40,009 nucleotides of DNA from NCBI GenBank assembly GCA_021160245.1, contig JAGHCW010000088.1, positions 1 through 40,009 of the forward strand, written 5' to 3'. How positions within the stretch are numbered: position 1 is the first letter of the stretch; every line of letters starts with the position of its first letter. The position numbers and the translations under genes are program-made. Below the pieces are notes generated by a model that saw nothing but the letters and a program-made list of their open reading frames with translations, ran no database searches and was not told where the DNA came from. Below, piece by piece: positions 1 through 9,275 of this stretch. The stretch comes from a bacterium. Lineage in GTDB: Bacteria > B130-G9.

Positions 1-7
1 CCCTCAG

Positions 8-760
8 TTGCTGGAGGAGATGACGGAGCTGATGGAGAGAGTGACCAGAACTCCCGGCGATGCGGCCAAGATGGAAGTAGCCGGATTGCTACTTTGCGCC
101 AAGAATCTGGATTTGAGAGCATATAAGAGGATGTTGACACTTCTTGACAAACGCTTGACTCGACACTCCGATTCAAATCCGTATCGCGCACGGATGCACT
201 CTGTTTTTCATCAAGCGGCGGCGCAGATTCGTCGTAGGATTGGCCATATTCATCATATCAATGGAATTATGAAGCAGATTGAGGGGGCGCTCTCGTCGTT
301 GCCGGCACGTCCTCCAGGTGGCCGGCACAGGTCAATAATCACCCTCGGAAAGCACATCTCCTCACTCCCTCAGTCTGAGCGAACACATTCCGCAGCCGCC
401 AAGGCTATCGAGGCGCTGCTTGCGCTCCTTGAAAGTAGTAAAACGCCTTGGGCAGACCGAATTTCCGCGATGTCGGCGCTCAGCGTGATTGGCGAGAGAA
501 GGGCTCTGCCGGCTCTTCAGGAACTTGCGGCCAAGGCAACATCAAGTAGAACCACATTGGTCAAACAGGCCATACGCGCCATCATAAGGAAGAATATCCA
601 CTCGCCCAGCTCGCAAGAGCAGGAACCCACCACGGCGGCCGAGATGAAACCAAAAAATGTGGACTCGACGCGTCAGGCCGGACCTTACAGTATCCATCAG
701 AACCAACGACGGGCGCTGGGTAAGCAGCCAATCCTTGCCGTCTTCCCCCAAATACAATAG
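8..760 (+). CDS. Hypothetical protein with HEAT-like C-terminal helices, probably truncated at its N-terminus by the window edge
   Basis: Frame is open back to base 2 and the listed start is a TTG at base 8. Segment 'DRISAMSALSVIGERRALPALQELAAKA' resembles a HEAT repeat. Confidence 0.5.
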   Translation: MLEEMTELMERVTRTPGDAAKMEVAGLLLCAKNLDLRAYKRMLTLLDKRLTRHSDSNPYRARMHSVFHQAAAQIRRRIGHIHHINGIMKQIEGALSSLPARPPGGRHRSIITLGKHISSLPQSERTHSAAAKAIEALLALLESSKTPWADRISAMSALSVIGERRALPALQELAAKATSSRTTLVKQAIRAIIRKNIHSPSSQEQEPTTAAEMKPKNVDSTRQAGPYSIHQNQRRALGKQPILAVFPQIQ

Positions 761-813
761 TCGGGCGTCAATCGCTGTCGGCTAGGGCATCTCGCCTGTT
801 CTTGTTCGCCTCA

Positions 814-2517
814 TTATTTCTTCTTCTTCTTTGAAGAGAGGATGGGAATGAACAGCTTCTGGCCAACTTTGATGCGACTGCTCCTTAATCCGTTCGCGCG
901 CTTTATCGCGCTGACGCTGGAGCCGAACTTCTTGGCGATGTCATAGAGTGTGTCGTGACGTTGCACGCGATATGAAATCGTTTTTGCCCACTTCTCTGAG
1001 GACGCGCGCGAGCTAGCTTTGCTTCTGGAACGCGGCCTCGAGCTTCGAGGCATAACCCGAATCATCAGCTTCTGCCTCGCCTTGATTCGCGTGCTTCTCA
1101 GGCCATTGTCCCGCCTAATAGTCTGGACTTTCGTCCCATATCGTCGGGCGATGCTCGAGAGCGTTTCTCCATACTTAACGCGGTGATAGACGAACTTCGA
1201 CTTCTGTTTCCTCGGGAGCTTCTCATAGTTGGCCCAGAACGCATCAGATGTTCCATGAGGAATCTTGAGCGTGTATTTGGAGTAAATGGGTGGAGTACAC
1301 CACCTCCGAAGCTCCGGATTGAGCCTCTTCAGTGTCTTGTACGTCGTGCCGGTGCATTTGGCAACGACCTTGAGGTCCATCCAGCCGTTGATGACGACCT
1401 TATCAAACAGCAAAGGGTCCTTGTAGTTGATATAGAATCCAAACTTCTCAGGATACTTGGCGACGATCGTTGCCGCCTCGAACCTCGGGACATATTCCTG
1501 GGTCTGGCGGTGGAGCCGGTCGGACGAGGCGATTTCCCCGAAGTCATTGGTCCCACAATGCTTGATGGCTCTTCTGACTCGCCCCTCGCCACCGTTGTAG
1601 GCCGCGAGGACTAGCTTCCACGATTTGAACTCAGCGTAGAGGTCCTTTAGGTACTCGATAGCCGCTCGAGTTGACTTCTCGGGATCGCATCTTTCGTCCA
1701 CCCAGTAGTTCATCCTGAGACCGTATCGCTTTCCTGTGCTGGGCATGAACTGCCACAGTCCTCGGGCGCCGGCATAAGATTTGGCCTTCGGACTGAAGCC
1801 GCTCTCAACGATGACGAGGTAGGCCAGATCTTCTGGCATATTTGCCTCGGAAAGAGCCTTCTGGATCATCGGCATATACTTGCCCGACCGACTTAACGAC
1901 CGTTCTATAAAGCCTCTGCTTGCTGTTTGATACTCCTCAATGAAGTGCCGGACAGTGCTGTTCAGGCCAATTGGCACCGTGTAGTTCTTCGCGTTGAAAT
2001 GGCTCCAGCGGTTGTCGAGATATACGTCCAGAACCTCGGGATTTGATTTTAGTATCTTCGTATTCAGCTCGAACGCCTCGAGATAGAGCTGCTTCATCTG
2101 GGGATACTCAGAGAGCTCGATCTGGGAGTCCAGCATGGTTAAAAGCGCCGTATCTAGATATGGCATGGCCTCGCGCGCAAGGCCGGTCTCATAGAGGTCC
2201 TTGGCGCTGTGCAAATAGCCATCGGCCTTCCTGAATGTGTCCTTGAAGTACGCCTCGGTGATTGTGAAAACCGCATCGTTGCCGTCCGGAGCAGGAGAGA
2301 GGGGCGGCCTCTCTGGCTGAGGCGCGGCGACGGGAGCAGCATCCGAGCCGGGCATTTCGAGCATTGTGCTCGTGCATCCGTAAGACGCGCACAAGATTCC
2401 GAGCACAAGAAAGATGAGAGCCCAAACGCTCTTTTGTTCTGGCCAAGAACGAACACCGCCGTAAATCGAAATTATGGATGAGGCGCATGTTGCGCGCCGC
2501 ATTGTCTTACCGCTCAT
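814..2517 (-). CDS. mltD: Membrane-bound lytic murein transglycosylase D-like lipoprotein (SLT domain plus two LysM domains)
   Basis: 'VESGFSPKAKSYAGARGLWQFMPSTGKRYGL' and 'LVLAAYNGGEGRVRRAI' are SLT goose-lysozyme-type motifs. Two C-terminal LysM repeats ('YHRVKYGETLSSIARRYGT', 'YRVQRHDTLYDIAKKFGS'). N-terminal lipobox-like 'LGILCASYGC'. Confidence 0.92.
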   Translation of the reverse strand: MSGKTMRRATCASSIISIYGGVRSWPEQKSVWALIFLVLGILCASYGCTSTMLEMPGSDAAPVAAPQPERPPLSPAPDGNDAVFTITEAYFKDTFRKADGYLHSAKDLYETGLAREAMPYLDTALLTMLDSQIELSEYPQMKQLYLEAFELNTKILKSNPEVLDVYLDNRWSHFNAKNYTVPIGLNSTVRHFIEEYQTASRGFIERSLSRSGKYMPMIQKALSEANMPEDLAYLVIVESGFSPKAKSYAGARGLWQFMPSTGKRYGLRMNYWVDERCDPEKSTRAAIEYLKDLYAEFKSWKLVLAAYNGGEGRVRRAIKHCGTNDFGEIASSDRLHRQTQEYVPRFEAATIVAKYPEKFGFYINYKDPLLFDKVVINGWMDLKVVAKCTGTTYKTLKRLNPELRRWCTPPIYSKYTLKIPHGTSDAFWANYEKLPRKQKSKFVYHRVKYGETLSSIARRYGTKVQTIRRDNGLRSTRIKARQKLMIRVMPRSSRPRSRSKASSRASSEKWAKTISYRVQRHDTLYDIAKKFGSSVSAIKRANGLRSSRIKVGQKLFIPILSSKKKKK

Positions 2518-3289
2518 CTAATGCACCCACCATTCTAACTAGAACAACTGTTATATTGTCCGTTCCGCCAGCCTGATTCGCATCTTCCACAAGCGCGTCA
2601 CACTGAACGTCAAGTGACTCGAGCGAATTATTCCGCAGCGATGCGGCTATCTCATCATCGTCAATCATGTTGGTCAAGCCGTCCGAGCAAAGTAGCAAGA
2701 GGTCGTTTTGCTCCACCAGCAGCCGTTGCGTGTCAGTTTGGATAAAGCCCTTCGTTCCCAAAGAGCGTGTTATGAGATGCTTCATGGGGTGTATGCGAGC
2801 CTCCTCGTATGTCAATATACCCTCGTTGTATTGCTCAAACACCCACGAGTGGTCTTTCGTTAGCAAGTTCAAAACTCCTTCATGAGCCAAGTATATGCGA
2901 GTGTCCCCAACATGGGCTATGCAGACTTCGCGGTCAAGTATCCAAGCCGCGGTAAGCGTAGTCCCCATTCCCGAGAGAGAGGGGTCCGCCTCGCTGAGCT
3001 CGAATACTTTTGAATTGCCGATCATCATTGCCGCGCGGAGGACATTTTCAGGGCTTGTGAGGTCCATCGCCAGACCGTAAGGTGGAGTTATCTCAGGATT
3101 CCTCATATACCTGAGAACGTAGTCCACGAACGCCTCAACTGCAGTTTGGCTTGCCACGCTGCCGCCAGCGTGACCACCCATCCCATCCGCTACTATGAAA
3201 AGCCCGTTTGACGCGCTTGCGTAGAAACTGTCCTCATTGGCGAGGCGCACTCGCCCAGCATCGCTTCTCAGTCCGCAAGCAAGTCTCAT
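2507..3289 (-). CDS. PP2C-family serine/threonine protein phosphatase
   Basis: 'RLANEDSFYA...LFIVADGMGGHAGG', 'HVGDTRIYL', 'LLLCSDGLTNMI' and 'GGTDNITVVLV' are PP2C metal-binding motifs. Confidence 0.95.
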   Translation of the reverse strand: MRLACGLRSDAGRVRLANEDSFYASASNGLFIVADGMGGHAGGSVASQTAVEAFVDYVLRYMRNPEITPPYGLAMDLTSPENVLRAAMMIGNSKVFELSEADPSLSGMGTTLTAAWILDREVCIAHVGDTRIYLAHEGVLNLLTKDHSWVFEQYNEGILTYEEARIHPMKHLITRSLGTKGFIQTDTQRLLVEQNDLLLLCSDGLTNMIDDDEIAASLRNNSLESLDVQCDALVEDANQAGGTDNITVVLVRMVGALDER

Positions 3290-4311
3290 TGAGAAGACCT
3301 CTTGGTTGAACGGCGACTCTTCTGATAGCGCCTGACTGCGCTGGTGTGCTCCTTGATGGTCTGAGAGAATTTGTGGCGACCGTTATTCATTGAGACGAAG
3401 TAAAGGTAATCAACATCTGCCGGACGAGCCGCGGCCACAAGCGATTCGGCGGAAGGCGAACAGATCGGCCCAGGCGGCAGGCCCTTTCGAGTGTAGGTGT
3501 TATATGGAGTATCGGCCTTCAAGTCTCGACGTGTCAGATTGCCGTCGAAATCCGCAATGCCGTAGATAACAGTTGGATCTATCTGCAAGTACATCCTCTT
3601 CTTCAGTCTGTTGTGAATAACAGCCGAGATTAGCGGCTTCTCATCCGGCGCCGCCGTCTCCTTTTCTAGGAGCGAGGCCAGCGTTACAAGCGAATGGAGT
3701 GTCATCTCATCATTTGATTCCCATTCCCCAAGTCTAGCTTTACAGACCTTGAAGAACTCCTCCGTCATCCGCCGTGCTATCTTGCGCGCGGAGGTTCCCG
3801 GCTCGAAGTGGTAAGTGTCCGGATAGAGATAGCCCTCCAAGGTGTCCGCCTGAATGCCCAAGCGAGCGATGAACTCCGCGTCGGTGCAGACGCTGAGGAA
3901 ATCCGACCTTTTGATTCCGAATGACGCCTCAAGTGTCTCCGCGATATCCTCTAGCGTTGAGCCTTCAGGTATCGTTACTCGTTCTTGGACGAGATTCCTT
4001 GCATTGAAGGCGCTCAATAGCTCGGTCGGTGAAAGACCCGGAGGTATTGTATAGCGCCCGGATGGAATGGTCCGGCCCATAGCTCGACACATCAAGGCGA
4101 AGTTGCTTGCATGTCTAACAATTCCCTGCCTCATAAGAAGCCTGGATACTTCTCGAACCGTCATCCCGTGCGCTATATCGACCTCGTAGCTCCGAATCCC
4201 ACGATTCGCTGGATTGTCCAAGTAACATCGAATATCGACGTAAACCGTCACGCTCAGAAGTAGAAGCATCAGGCCGAGCAAGAGAAGCAGACGCCGGGCG
4301 TTCATCATCAC
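3286..4311 (-). CDS. mltG: Endolytic murein transglycosylase MltG (YceG-like)
   Basis: 'TLEGYLYPDTYHF', 'ASLLEKETA...ISAVIHNRLKKRMYLQIDPTVIYGI' and 'YNTYTRKGLPPGPICSP' are YceG hallmarks. N-terminal TM segment. Confidence 0.95.
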   Translation of the reverse strand: MMMNARRLLLLLGLMLLLLSVTVYVDIRCYLDNPANRGIRSYEVDIAHGMTVREVSRLLMRQGIVRHASNFALMCRAMGRTIPSGRYTIPPGLSPTELLSAFNARNLVQERVTIPEGSTLEDIAETLEASFGIKRSDFLSVCTDAEFIARLGIQADTLEGYLYPDTYHFEPGTSARKIARRMTEEFFKVCKARLGEWESNDEMTLHSLVTLASLLEKETAAPDEKPLISAVIHNRLKKRMYLQIDPTVIYGIADFDGNLTRRDLKADTPYNTYTRKGLPPGPICSPSAESLVAAARPADVDYLYFVSMNNGRHKFSQTIKEHTSAVRRYQKSRRSTKRSSQ

Positions 4312-4745
4312 TCATCAATCGGTCTCGCAGAAGACGTCGATTGCCTGTCAAGATAGCCCTGCAGAATGATAACCGCTGATATCTGATCGAGCTTCCCGTC
4401 GCGCCTCGTGCTTTTCCTGCCACTCTCACGGAGAGTTCGTTTCGCAATCCTTGTCGTCAAACGCTCATCCCAATGATCAATCCTAACGCCGAAAGTCTCC
4501 TCAAGCGTCTGGCCAAACTCAATCGTTCGCTTAGCCCTTTCCCCAGGGCAACCATCGAGGTCCAAGGGCACCCCTAGGACGATCCTCTCGATGCTCTCCT
4601 CTTGGATCACACCCGCGAGCTTTTTCAACGCATCCTCGTCATTCTTGACAGAGAGCGTCTCCCGAGAAAGCGCAATCTGACTGCTCGGATCACTTACCGC
4701 TATTCCCACACGGCGATCGCCGAAATCAATCCCAAGAATCTTCAA
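4308..4745 (-). CDS. ruvX: Putative pre-16S rRNA nuclease / Holliday-junction resolvase-like RuvX (YqgF)
   Basis: 'MKILGIDFGDRRVGIAVSDP', 'IVLGVPLDLDG' and 'DERLTT' YqgF motifs, about 145 aa. Confidence 0.93.
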   Translation of the reverse strand: MKILGIDFGDRRVGIAVSDPSSQIALSRETLSVKNDEDALKKLAGVIQEESIERIVLGVPLDLDGCPGERAKRTIEFGQTLEETFGVRIDHWDERLTTRIAKRTLRESGRKSTRRDGKLDQISAVIILQGYLDRQSTSSARPIDE

Positions 4746-4789
4746 TCTTCAATTTCCTGAAAAATATATGGATATTTCACTCAACGAAC

Positions 4790-5596
4790 TTACTCAATTA
4801 AGACGCCAGCATAACCCACTACTTCCGCCTTGCCGCCACAAGTCTCGCCAGATGTCATATATGAAACAAGCGAGGCGGAGCTTGCGCCCAGTACATTAGC
4901 TGCAACAATCGTAATCACGGTCGAAATCATGCCACACATTGATATCTTATTGTGCCTGACAACGTCATATAGCCCCCGGGCGTCAAGCTCCAGCATCATG
5001 TGAATCGCCAGCCTATCTGTCCTGACTGCATCCTGATGCGGAATGTAATGGGACATATCTGTGCTGGCAACCAAAAGCACATCCTTCTCGGATTCGGCAA
5101 TGGCGGCCGCAATATCTCTACCCAAAGCCTCTGCGATAAGAAAATCCATGTGCCCAACGCAGATCGGCACGATGGACATGTCACCGCCCATCCGCTGAAT
5201 GAACGGGAGCTGCACCTCAATGGAGTGCTCCGCTTGATGAGGCAACTCATCGCTTGTTGCAGTGCTTGATTTCGCGACTATAGTGCTGGCGAGCTCGCTG
5301 TCAATCAGCGCCTCACCCATCGGCATGCTCCATGCGCCATCAGGATAAACAGCTGCCAGGGGGCTGAAACCACGATGATTCGGCCCGAGGATCACGTAAG
5401 TCTCGTAACGCCTGATTCGTGAATACAATTTGCCCGCAACCGGTCCGGAGCATGGGAAGCCGGCATGTGGAGAGATGATCGCCTTTGCTCGGGCTCTTTC
5501 CTCACAGTCCCCCATATAGGACGCCACCTCACGCTCAAGGTCCAAGCGATGCGCCTCATAGAACTTTCCGGCGACCACCGGTCTCCTAATCATCAT
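4790..5596 (-). CDS. amrB: MEMO1-family protein (AmmeMemoRadiSam system protein B type)
   Basis: 'RRPVVAGKFYEAHRLDLEREV', 'AIISPHAGFPCSGPVAGKLYSRI', 'YVILGPNHRG' and 'ASTDMSHY'. Start placed at the ATG after a GGAGG at 5601-5605; the ORF track extends to 5722. Confidence 0.9.
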   Translation of the reverse strand: MMIRRPVVAGKFYEAHRLDLEREVASYMGDCEERARAKAIISPHAGFPCSGPVAGKLYSRIRRYETYVILGPNHRGFSPLAAVYPDGAWSMPMGEALIDSELASTIVAKSSTATSDELPHQAEHSIEVQLPFIQRMGGDMSIVPICVGHMDFLIAEALGRDIAAAIAESEKDVLLVASTDMSHYIPHQDAVRTDRLAIHMMLELDARGLYDVVRHNKISMCGMISTVITIVAANVLGASSASLVSYMTSGETCGGKAEVVGYAGVLIE

Positions 5597-5633
5597 TCGT
5601 CCTCCGCTTCTGGGATAGGCTGGAACGCCCGGT

Positions 5634-6719
5634 TCACTCGCCATAATAGCGCTCAATCGCGTGCATAAGCTCTGAGCTCGTGCAGACGATGGGCCTAATT
5701 CCAATCTTGATGCGCTGCTCAAGCAGCTTCACATTCATTGTATTCGTCGGATCATCCGTTGCCACCATTAGGAACTGTTCCGACTTCTTCACCGGAATCA
5801 TCTGAAACTTGCGAGCCAAGTCCCCTGAGATGAGGCGAATAACTTGGCTGGGTATTGTGGAGGTTGATAGGTCCACGTACATGCAACCTGTTTGCTTGCC
5901 CAGGGCTTTCGCAAGATCGCGTTCTGAGATGAATCCCAACCTCAACATAATTTGCCCGATGCGGGCTTTGTCGTTCTGTTTGATCGCAATCGCCTGCTCA
6001 AGTTCGGATGAAGTAATAAGCCCCATCACGAGCATTATTTGACCGAGTCGCCTTTCTATGGTTGAAAGCGAGGATATTTTCTTCTCCTTGCCTACGAGCC
6101 TCTCTGCCGCATAGACCTGCCCTATCGCGATGACGAGGTCCTCCTCGGGAGCGTAAAGCGGGAAAATTGGGTGGCCCATTAGTTTCTGAAGATTCTGCAT
6201 TCGCTCTGAATCGTCGCAGAATGGCGTGGCCAAAAGGACTCGCTTATCTTCGCTGAAGCCAAACGGCAGGGCAAGGTGCGCCTGCGCGGTCTCCTCATCA
6301 AGCAGAGCTAGCGCATTCTGATCGAGGGAAAGCGCAAAAACGTCAACCCAGGGGATGCCTTTCTGCTTACTCAGGGCCGCGAGCACAACGTCGCGTGTTA
6401 CAAGGCCAGCCTCCAGAAGTGCCTGCCCGACTTTCTGATCAATTTGCTCCTTATTCGCAAGACAATCCGACACTTTGTCTTGATCGATTATGCCGTAGGA
6501 AACGAGTATCTCACCGAGACTCAGATTGACCGGCCCCGATGGCTCCTCAAGTCTCCCCTTCGCCGGGCCCTTCTTAGCCTCGCGAATCTCAAGATAATGT
6601 GCATGGCAACTGCTTGAGCAAAACCACTTGCCATCTTCGATTAGACCGCGGCTTGACCAAAGCGACTCCATAAAGCCCGACGGTCGGTGGTTCTCGCAGT
6701 CCGGGTTCGCGCACTTCAC
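5634..6719 (-). CDS. Stand-alone protein with two tandem MshEN/GspE-N-type domains and an N-terminal Cys zinc-finger-like motif
   Basis: Repeated 'LGEILVSYGIIDQDKVSDCLANKEQ...VGQALLEAGLVTRDVVLAAL' and 'RLGQIMLVMGLITSSELEQAIAIKQ...IGQIMLRLGFISERDLAKAL'. N-terminus 'CANPDC...FCSSSC'. No Walker A/B ATPase follows. Confidence 0.82.
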   Translation of the reverse strand: MKCANPDCENHRPSGFMESLWSSRGLIEDGKWFCSSSCHAHYLEIREAKKGPAKGRLEEPSGPVNLSLGEILVSYGIIDQDKVSDCLANKEQIDQKVGQALLEAGLVTRDVVLAALSKQKGIPWVDVFALSLDQNALALLDEETAQAHLALPFGFSEDKRVLLATPFCDDSERMQNLQKLMGHPIFPLYAPEEDLVIAIGQVYAAERLVGKEKKISSLSTIERRLGQIMLVMGLITSSELEQAIAIKQNDKARIGQIMLRLGFISERDLAKALGKQTGCMYVDLSTSTIPSQVIRLISGDLARKFQMIPVKKSEQFLMVATDDPTNTMNVKLLEQRIKIGIRPIVCTSSELMHAIERYYGE

Positions 6720-6733
6720 AATATGTCGTATCC

Positions 6734-7564
6734 TTACTTCTTGATGATTACCCCCTTCACGTTGTCGAACTTAGCCCCAAAAAGAACCGTCCCGGAGAGG
6801 TTCACGCCGCGCATGTCCGCGTCACGCAGGTTAGTATTGCGCAGGTTGGCGCTCGACAGGTCCGCTCGCACAAACGATGTGCCTGTGAAATCGGCTTCCT
6901 GAAGGTCTGCGCCGGTGAGATCGGCGCCGTCGAAATTCGCATGTGACGCCTTGCAGCGACTCAAGTACGCGCCGGACAAGTTCGCACCGGTAAATCGCGC
7001 CCCTTCCATAATCGAGCCTCCGAGCTTTGCGGCATGCAAATTCGCCTTGGAGAAGTTCGTATCGCGCAGATTGGCCTCATTCATGGTGACGTGTTCTAGA
7101 ATCGCCCCCTCAAGTATCGCCTCGCTGAGATTCGCTCTAGTGAACTTGGCCTGCGCTAGATTTTTTGCGCCTGTAAGGTCGAGACCAGAGAGATTCGCCT
7201 CATCAAAGGACGTTCCTATGAACTCGGCCAAAGTCAAGTTCACAACACCTGTCAGCGTTGCCTTGGAGAGATCGGCGCCCCAGAAGTCGGCCCCACGGAT
7301 ATTGGCTCGAGTAAATACCGCCTGCGTGAGCCTAGCCAACCTAAAAACGACGCTTTTGAGGTCCGCATCCGTAAAATCAACCAGCTTCAGGTTCGAGTTC
7401 GACATGTTTGCGCTCGTCAGCGTCGCCTCGAAAAAGGTGCTCTTCTCAAAGTTGAGATTAGTCAAGTTCTTGCCTGTAAGCTCCGCAAGGTTCAAGTTCT
7501 GACCGCTGAGTCCCCTTCTTGTCTCTACAAGCTTAAGGATCTTCGCTGTGCTTAGAGATTTCAA
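6734..7564 (-). CDS. Pentapeptide-repeat protein
   Basis: Nearly the whole protein is A(D/N)Lxx-type pentapeptides, e.g. 'ANLSGAYLSRCKASHANFDGADLTGADLQEADFTG'. Confidence 0.95.
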   Translation of the reverse strand: MKSLSTAKILKLVETRRGLSGQNLNLAELTGKNLTNLNFEKSTFFEATLTSANMSNSNLKLVDFTDADLKSVVFRLARLTQAVFTRANIRGADFWGADLSKATLTGVVNLTLAEFIGTSFDEANLSGLDLTGAKNLAQAKFTRANLSEAILEGAILEHVTMNEANLRDTNFSKANLHAAKLGGSIMEGARFTGANLSGAYLSRCKASHANFDGADLTGADLQEADFTGTSFVRADLSSANLRNTNLRDADMRGVNLSGTVLFGAKFDNVKGVIIKK

Positions 7565-7793
7565 CGTCGCCTCCTCATGTCATTCTATATTAAACGGCCA
7601 ATCTTCGCAAGAATGCGTCTTGATAGCCTCCCGACTGTGTAAAAAAACGCAGACAAGAGACCACGCTAACGAGTACCAAATGGTGATTGCTGATGAGTCT
7701 ATTGTCAAATCCTTTCTATGCGCGCAAAGAAACTAGATAAAAGTGCGGAGCGGACTTAAGGAGGCGGTGACACTAGGTCGAATCAGGGGTCGA

Positions 7794-7852
7794 GTAGGGG
7801 CGGGATTTGTCTCTGGTAATCTATATATTCAGGCTGACACAAGGCCTGCTAC
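7794..7852. repeat. Degenerate GTAGGGGC-type intergenic repeat, copy 1
   Basis: 'GTAGGGGC...TATATATTCAGGCTGACACAAGGCCTGCTAC', similar to 9063-9122. Confidence 0.5.
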
Positions 7853-7922
7853 GATATGTAGTATGTCCCGATACACCATCACGTGCCATCTCCGTCGAAA
7901 CACGACCTATTGGACAGCATCT

Positions 7923-8996
7923 CTAGTCCTTTGATCGCTGCTTGACCCCAAGAAGAATCCCGATTATCACGAACGTCGCTGCCGCATAGAGCAACAAAAA
8001 CGCCGCCTGACCAACTCTCATTGTCGATACTAAGATCGCGAGAAGCCCCATCAAACTCGCAATCAGGTAAATGAAGAGAACCGCCCTTGGCTGGCTCATC
8101 CCAAATGATACTAACCGATGGGAAAAATGATTCTTATCGCCCAAGAATATGGGAGAGCCTCGTCGCCAGCGAATCCACACTACGGATGCAGTATCGAAGA
8201 TCGGCACCGCCAGAACCAAAATCGGCGTCATCACTGCGAGGCGAGGCACCTCAGTTACCCTTGTGTAAACGCCTAGAACTGCCACGGACGCCAGGATGAA
8301 GCCGACAAACATGCTGCCGGCGTCGCCCATGAATATTTTCGAGGGATGAATGTTAAAGCGCAAAAAGCCCAGGCAGCTGCCTCCAATGGCAAGCGACAGC
8401 ATGGAGACGATCGGCTCATGCTGCATCGTGCCAATCACCGCGAACGAGACCGAGGCAATCACCCCTACACCTGCTGAGAGACCATCCATGTTGTCCAGCA
8501 AGTTGAATGAATTGGTTATGCCGACGACCCAGATGACAGTGACTAAAAAGGCAAGGAGCCTGCTTGCGTCAGCCACAAATATCGAGAGTGTGACATCGGC
8601 CATGGCTATAATCAGCGCGGCTGCGATGCTGACGAGAATCTGCGTGAGCAATTTGATCCTGGGCGTGATTGGTCGTATGTCGTCGATCAATCCGACGAGC
8701 ATTATGACCGTGCCTCCGGCCGCGATTGAGATGACCTGAGTCAGATAGCCTTTGGCTATGTAGCCTAGTAGCCAAAGACACAGAAGCAGCGTGTTGAATG
8801 ATAGGTATATCGCAAGCCCGCCTAGTAGCGGTTTTGGGTTCTGATGGACCTTTCTATGATTTGGAACGTCAAGGACGTCAAATCGAAGGGCCAGACGGCG
8901 GCAAAGTGGAGTGAGCAGTATCGCCAGAAGCATTCCAAAGACCAGAATGCCCGCCTGAAATAAGATCATCTGTTTCGGGCCTAGCAAGAAGTCCAT
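7923..8996 (-). CDS. MraY/WecA-like undecaprenyl-phosphate sugar-phosphate transferase, polytopic membrane protein
   Basis: 'DVPNHRKVHQNPKPLLGGLAIYLSF', 'GLIDDIRPITPRIKLLTQI', 'NSFNLLDNMDGLSAG' and 'FMGDAGSMFVGF'. Start placed at MDFLLGPK; the ORF track extends to 9107. Confidence 0.93.
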   Translation of the reverse strand: MDFLLGPKQMILFQAGILVFGMLLAILLTPLCRRLALRFDVLDVPNHRKVHQNPKPLLGGLAIYLSFNTLLLCLWLLGYIAKGYLTQVISIAAGGTVIMLVGLIDDIRPITPRIKLLTQILVSIAAALIIAMADVTLSIFVADASRLLAFLVTVIWVVGITNSFNLLDNMDGLSAGVGVIASVSFAVIGTMQHEPIVSMLSLAIGGSCLGFLRFNIHPSKIFMGDAGSMFVGFILASVAVLGVYTRVTEVPRLAVMTPILVLAVPIFDTASVVWIRWRRGSPIFLGDKNHFSHRLVSFGMSQPRAVLFIYLIASLMGLLAILVSTMRVGQAAFLLLYAAATFVIIGILLGVKQRSKD

Positions 8997-9062
8997 TTCA
9001 CACTTTCCAGTTGATGTTATGAAACCGGGGACAATTGGCGCAGGACGCCCTTGGGATCGTAA

Positions 9063-9122
9063 AGGTGGGGCTTCTCTCCGCCCACTTATATACTTGGGCA
9101 GACACAAGACTTGCCCCTACAC
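9063..9122. repeat. GTAGGGGC-type intergenic repeat, copy 2, with imperfect terminal inverted repeats
   Basis: 'GGTGGGGCTTCTCTCC...TATATACTTGGGCAGACACAAGACTTGCCCCTACACC'; outer ends GGTGGGGC / GCCCCTACACC. Confidence 0.55.
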
Positions 9123-9275
9123 CTTGAGCAGAGACAGAGCCCGCTCCCACCTGTTGTTCGCCGAGATCAATCATCCCGCTACGTCCTCATCGAAAAATGG
9201 CCTGTGACCCAGCCTCTCATGAGCTGTCCAATGGGCCAAGCGAGACAGTAATGCCTCAACTCTTGATTGAAGAGC

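Noticed and set aside
6915-7502. 195-aa plus-strand ORF opposite the pentapeptide-repeat gene
   Set aside because: Antisense shadow of a periodic pentapeptide coding sequence; its translation (FA..RFA..SFA-like) mirrors the repeat and has no independent support.
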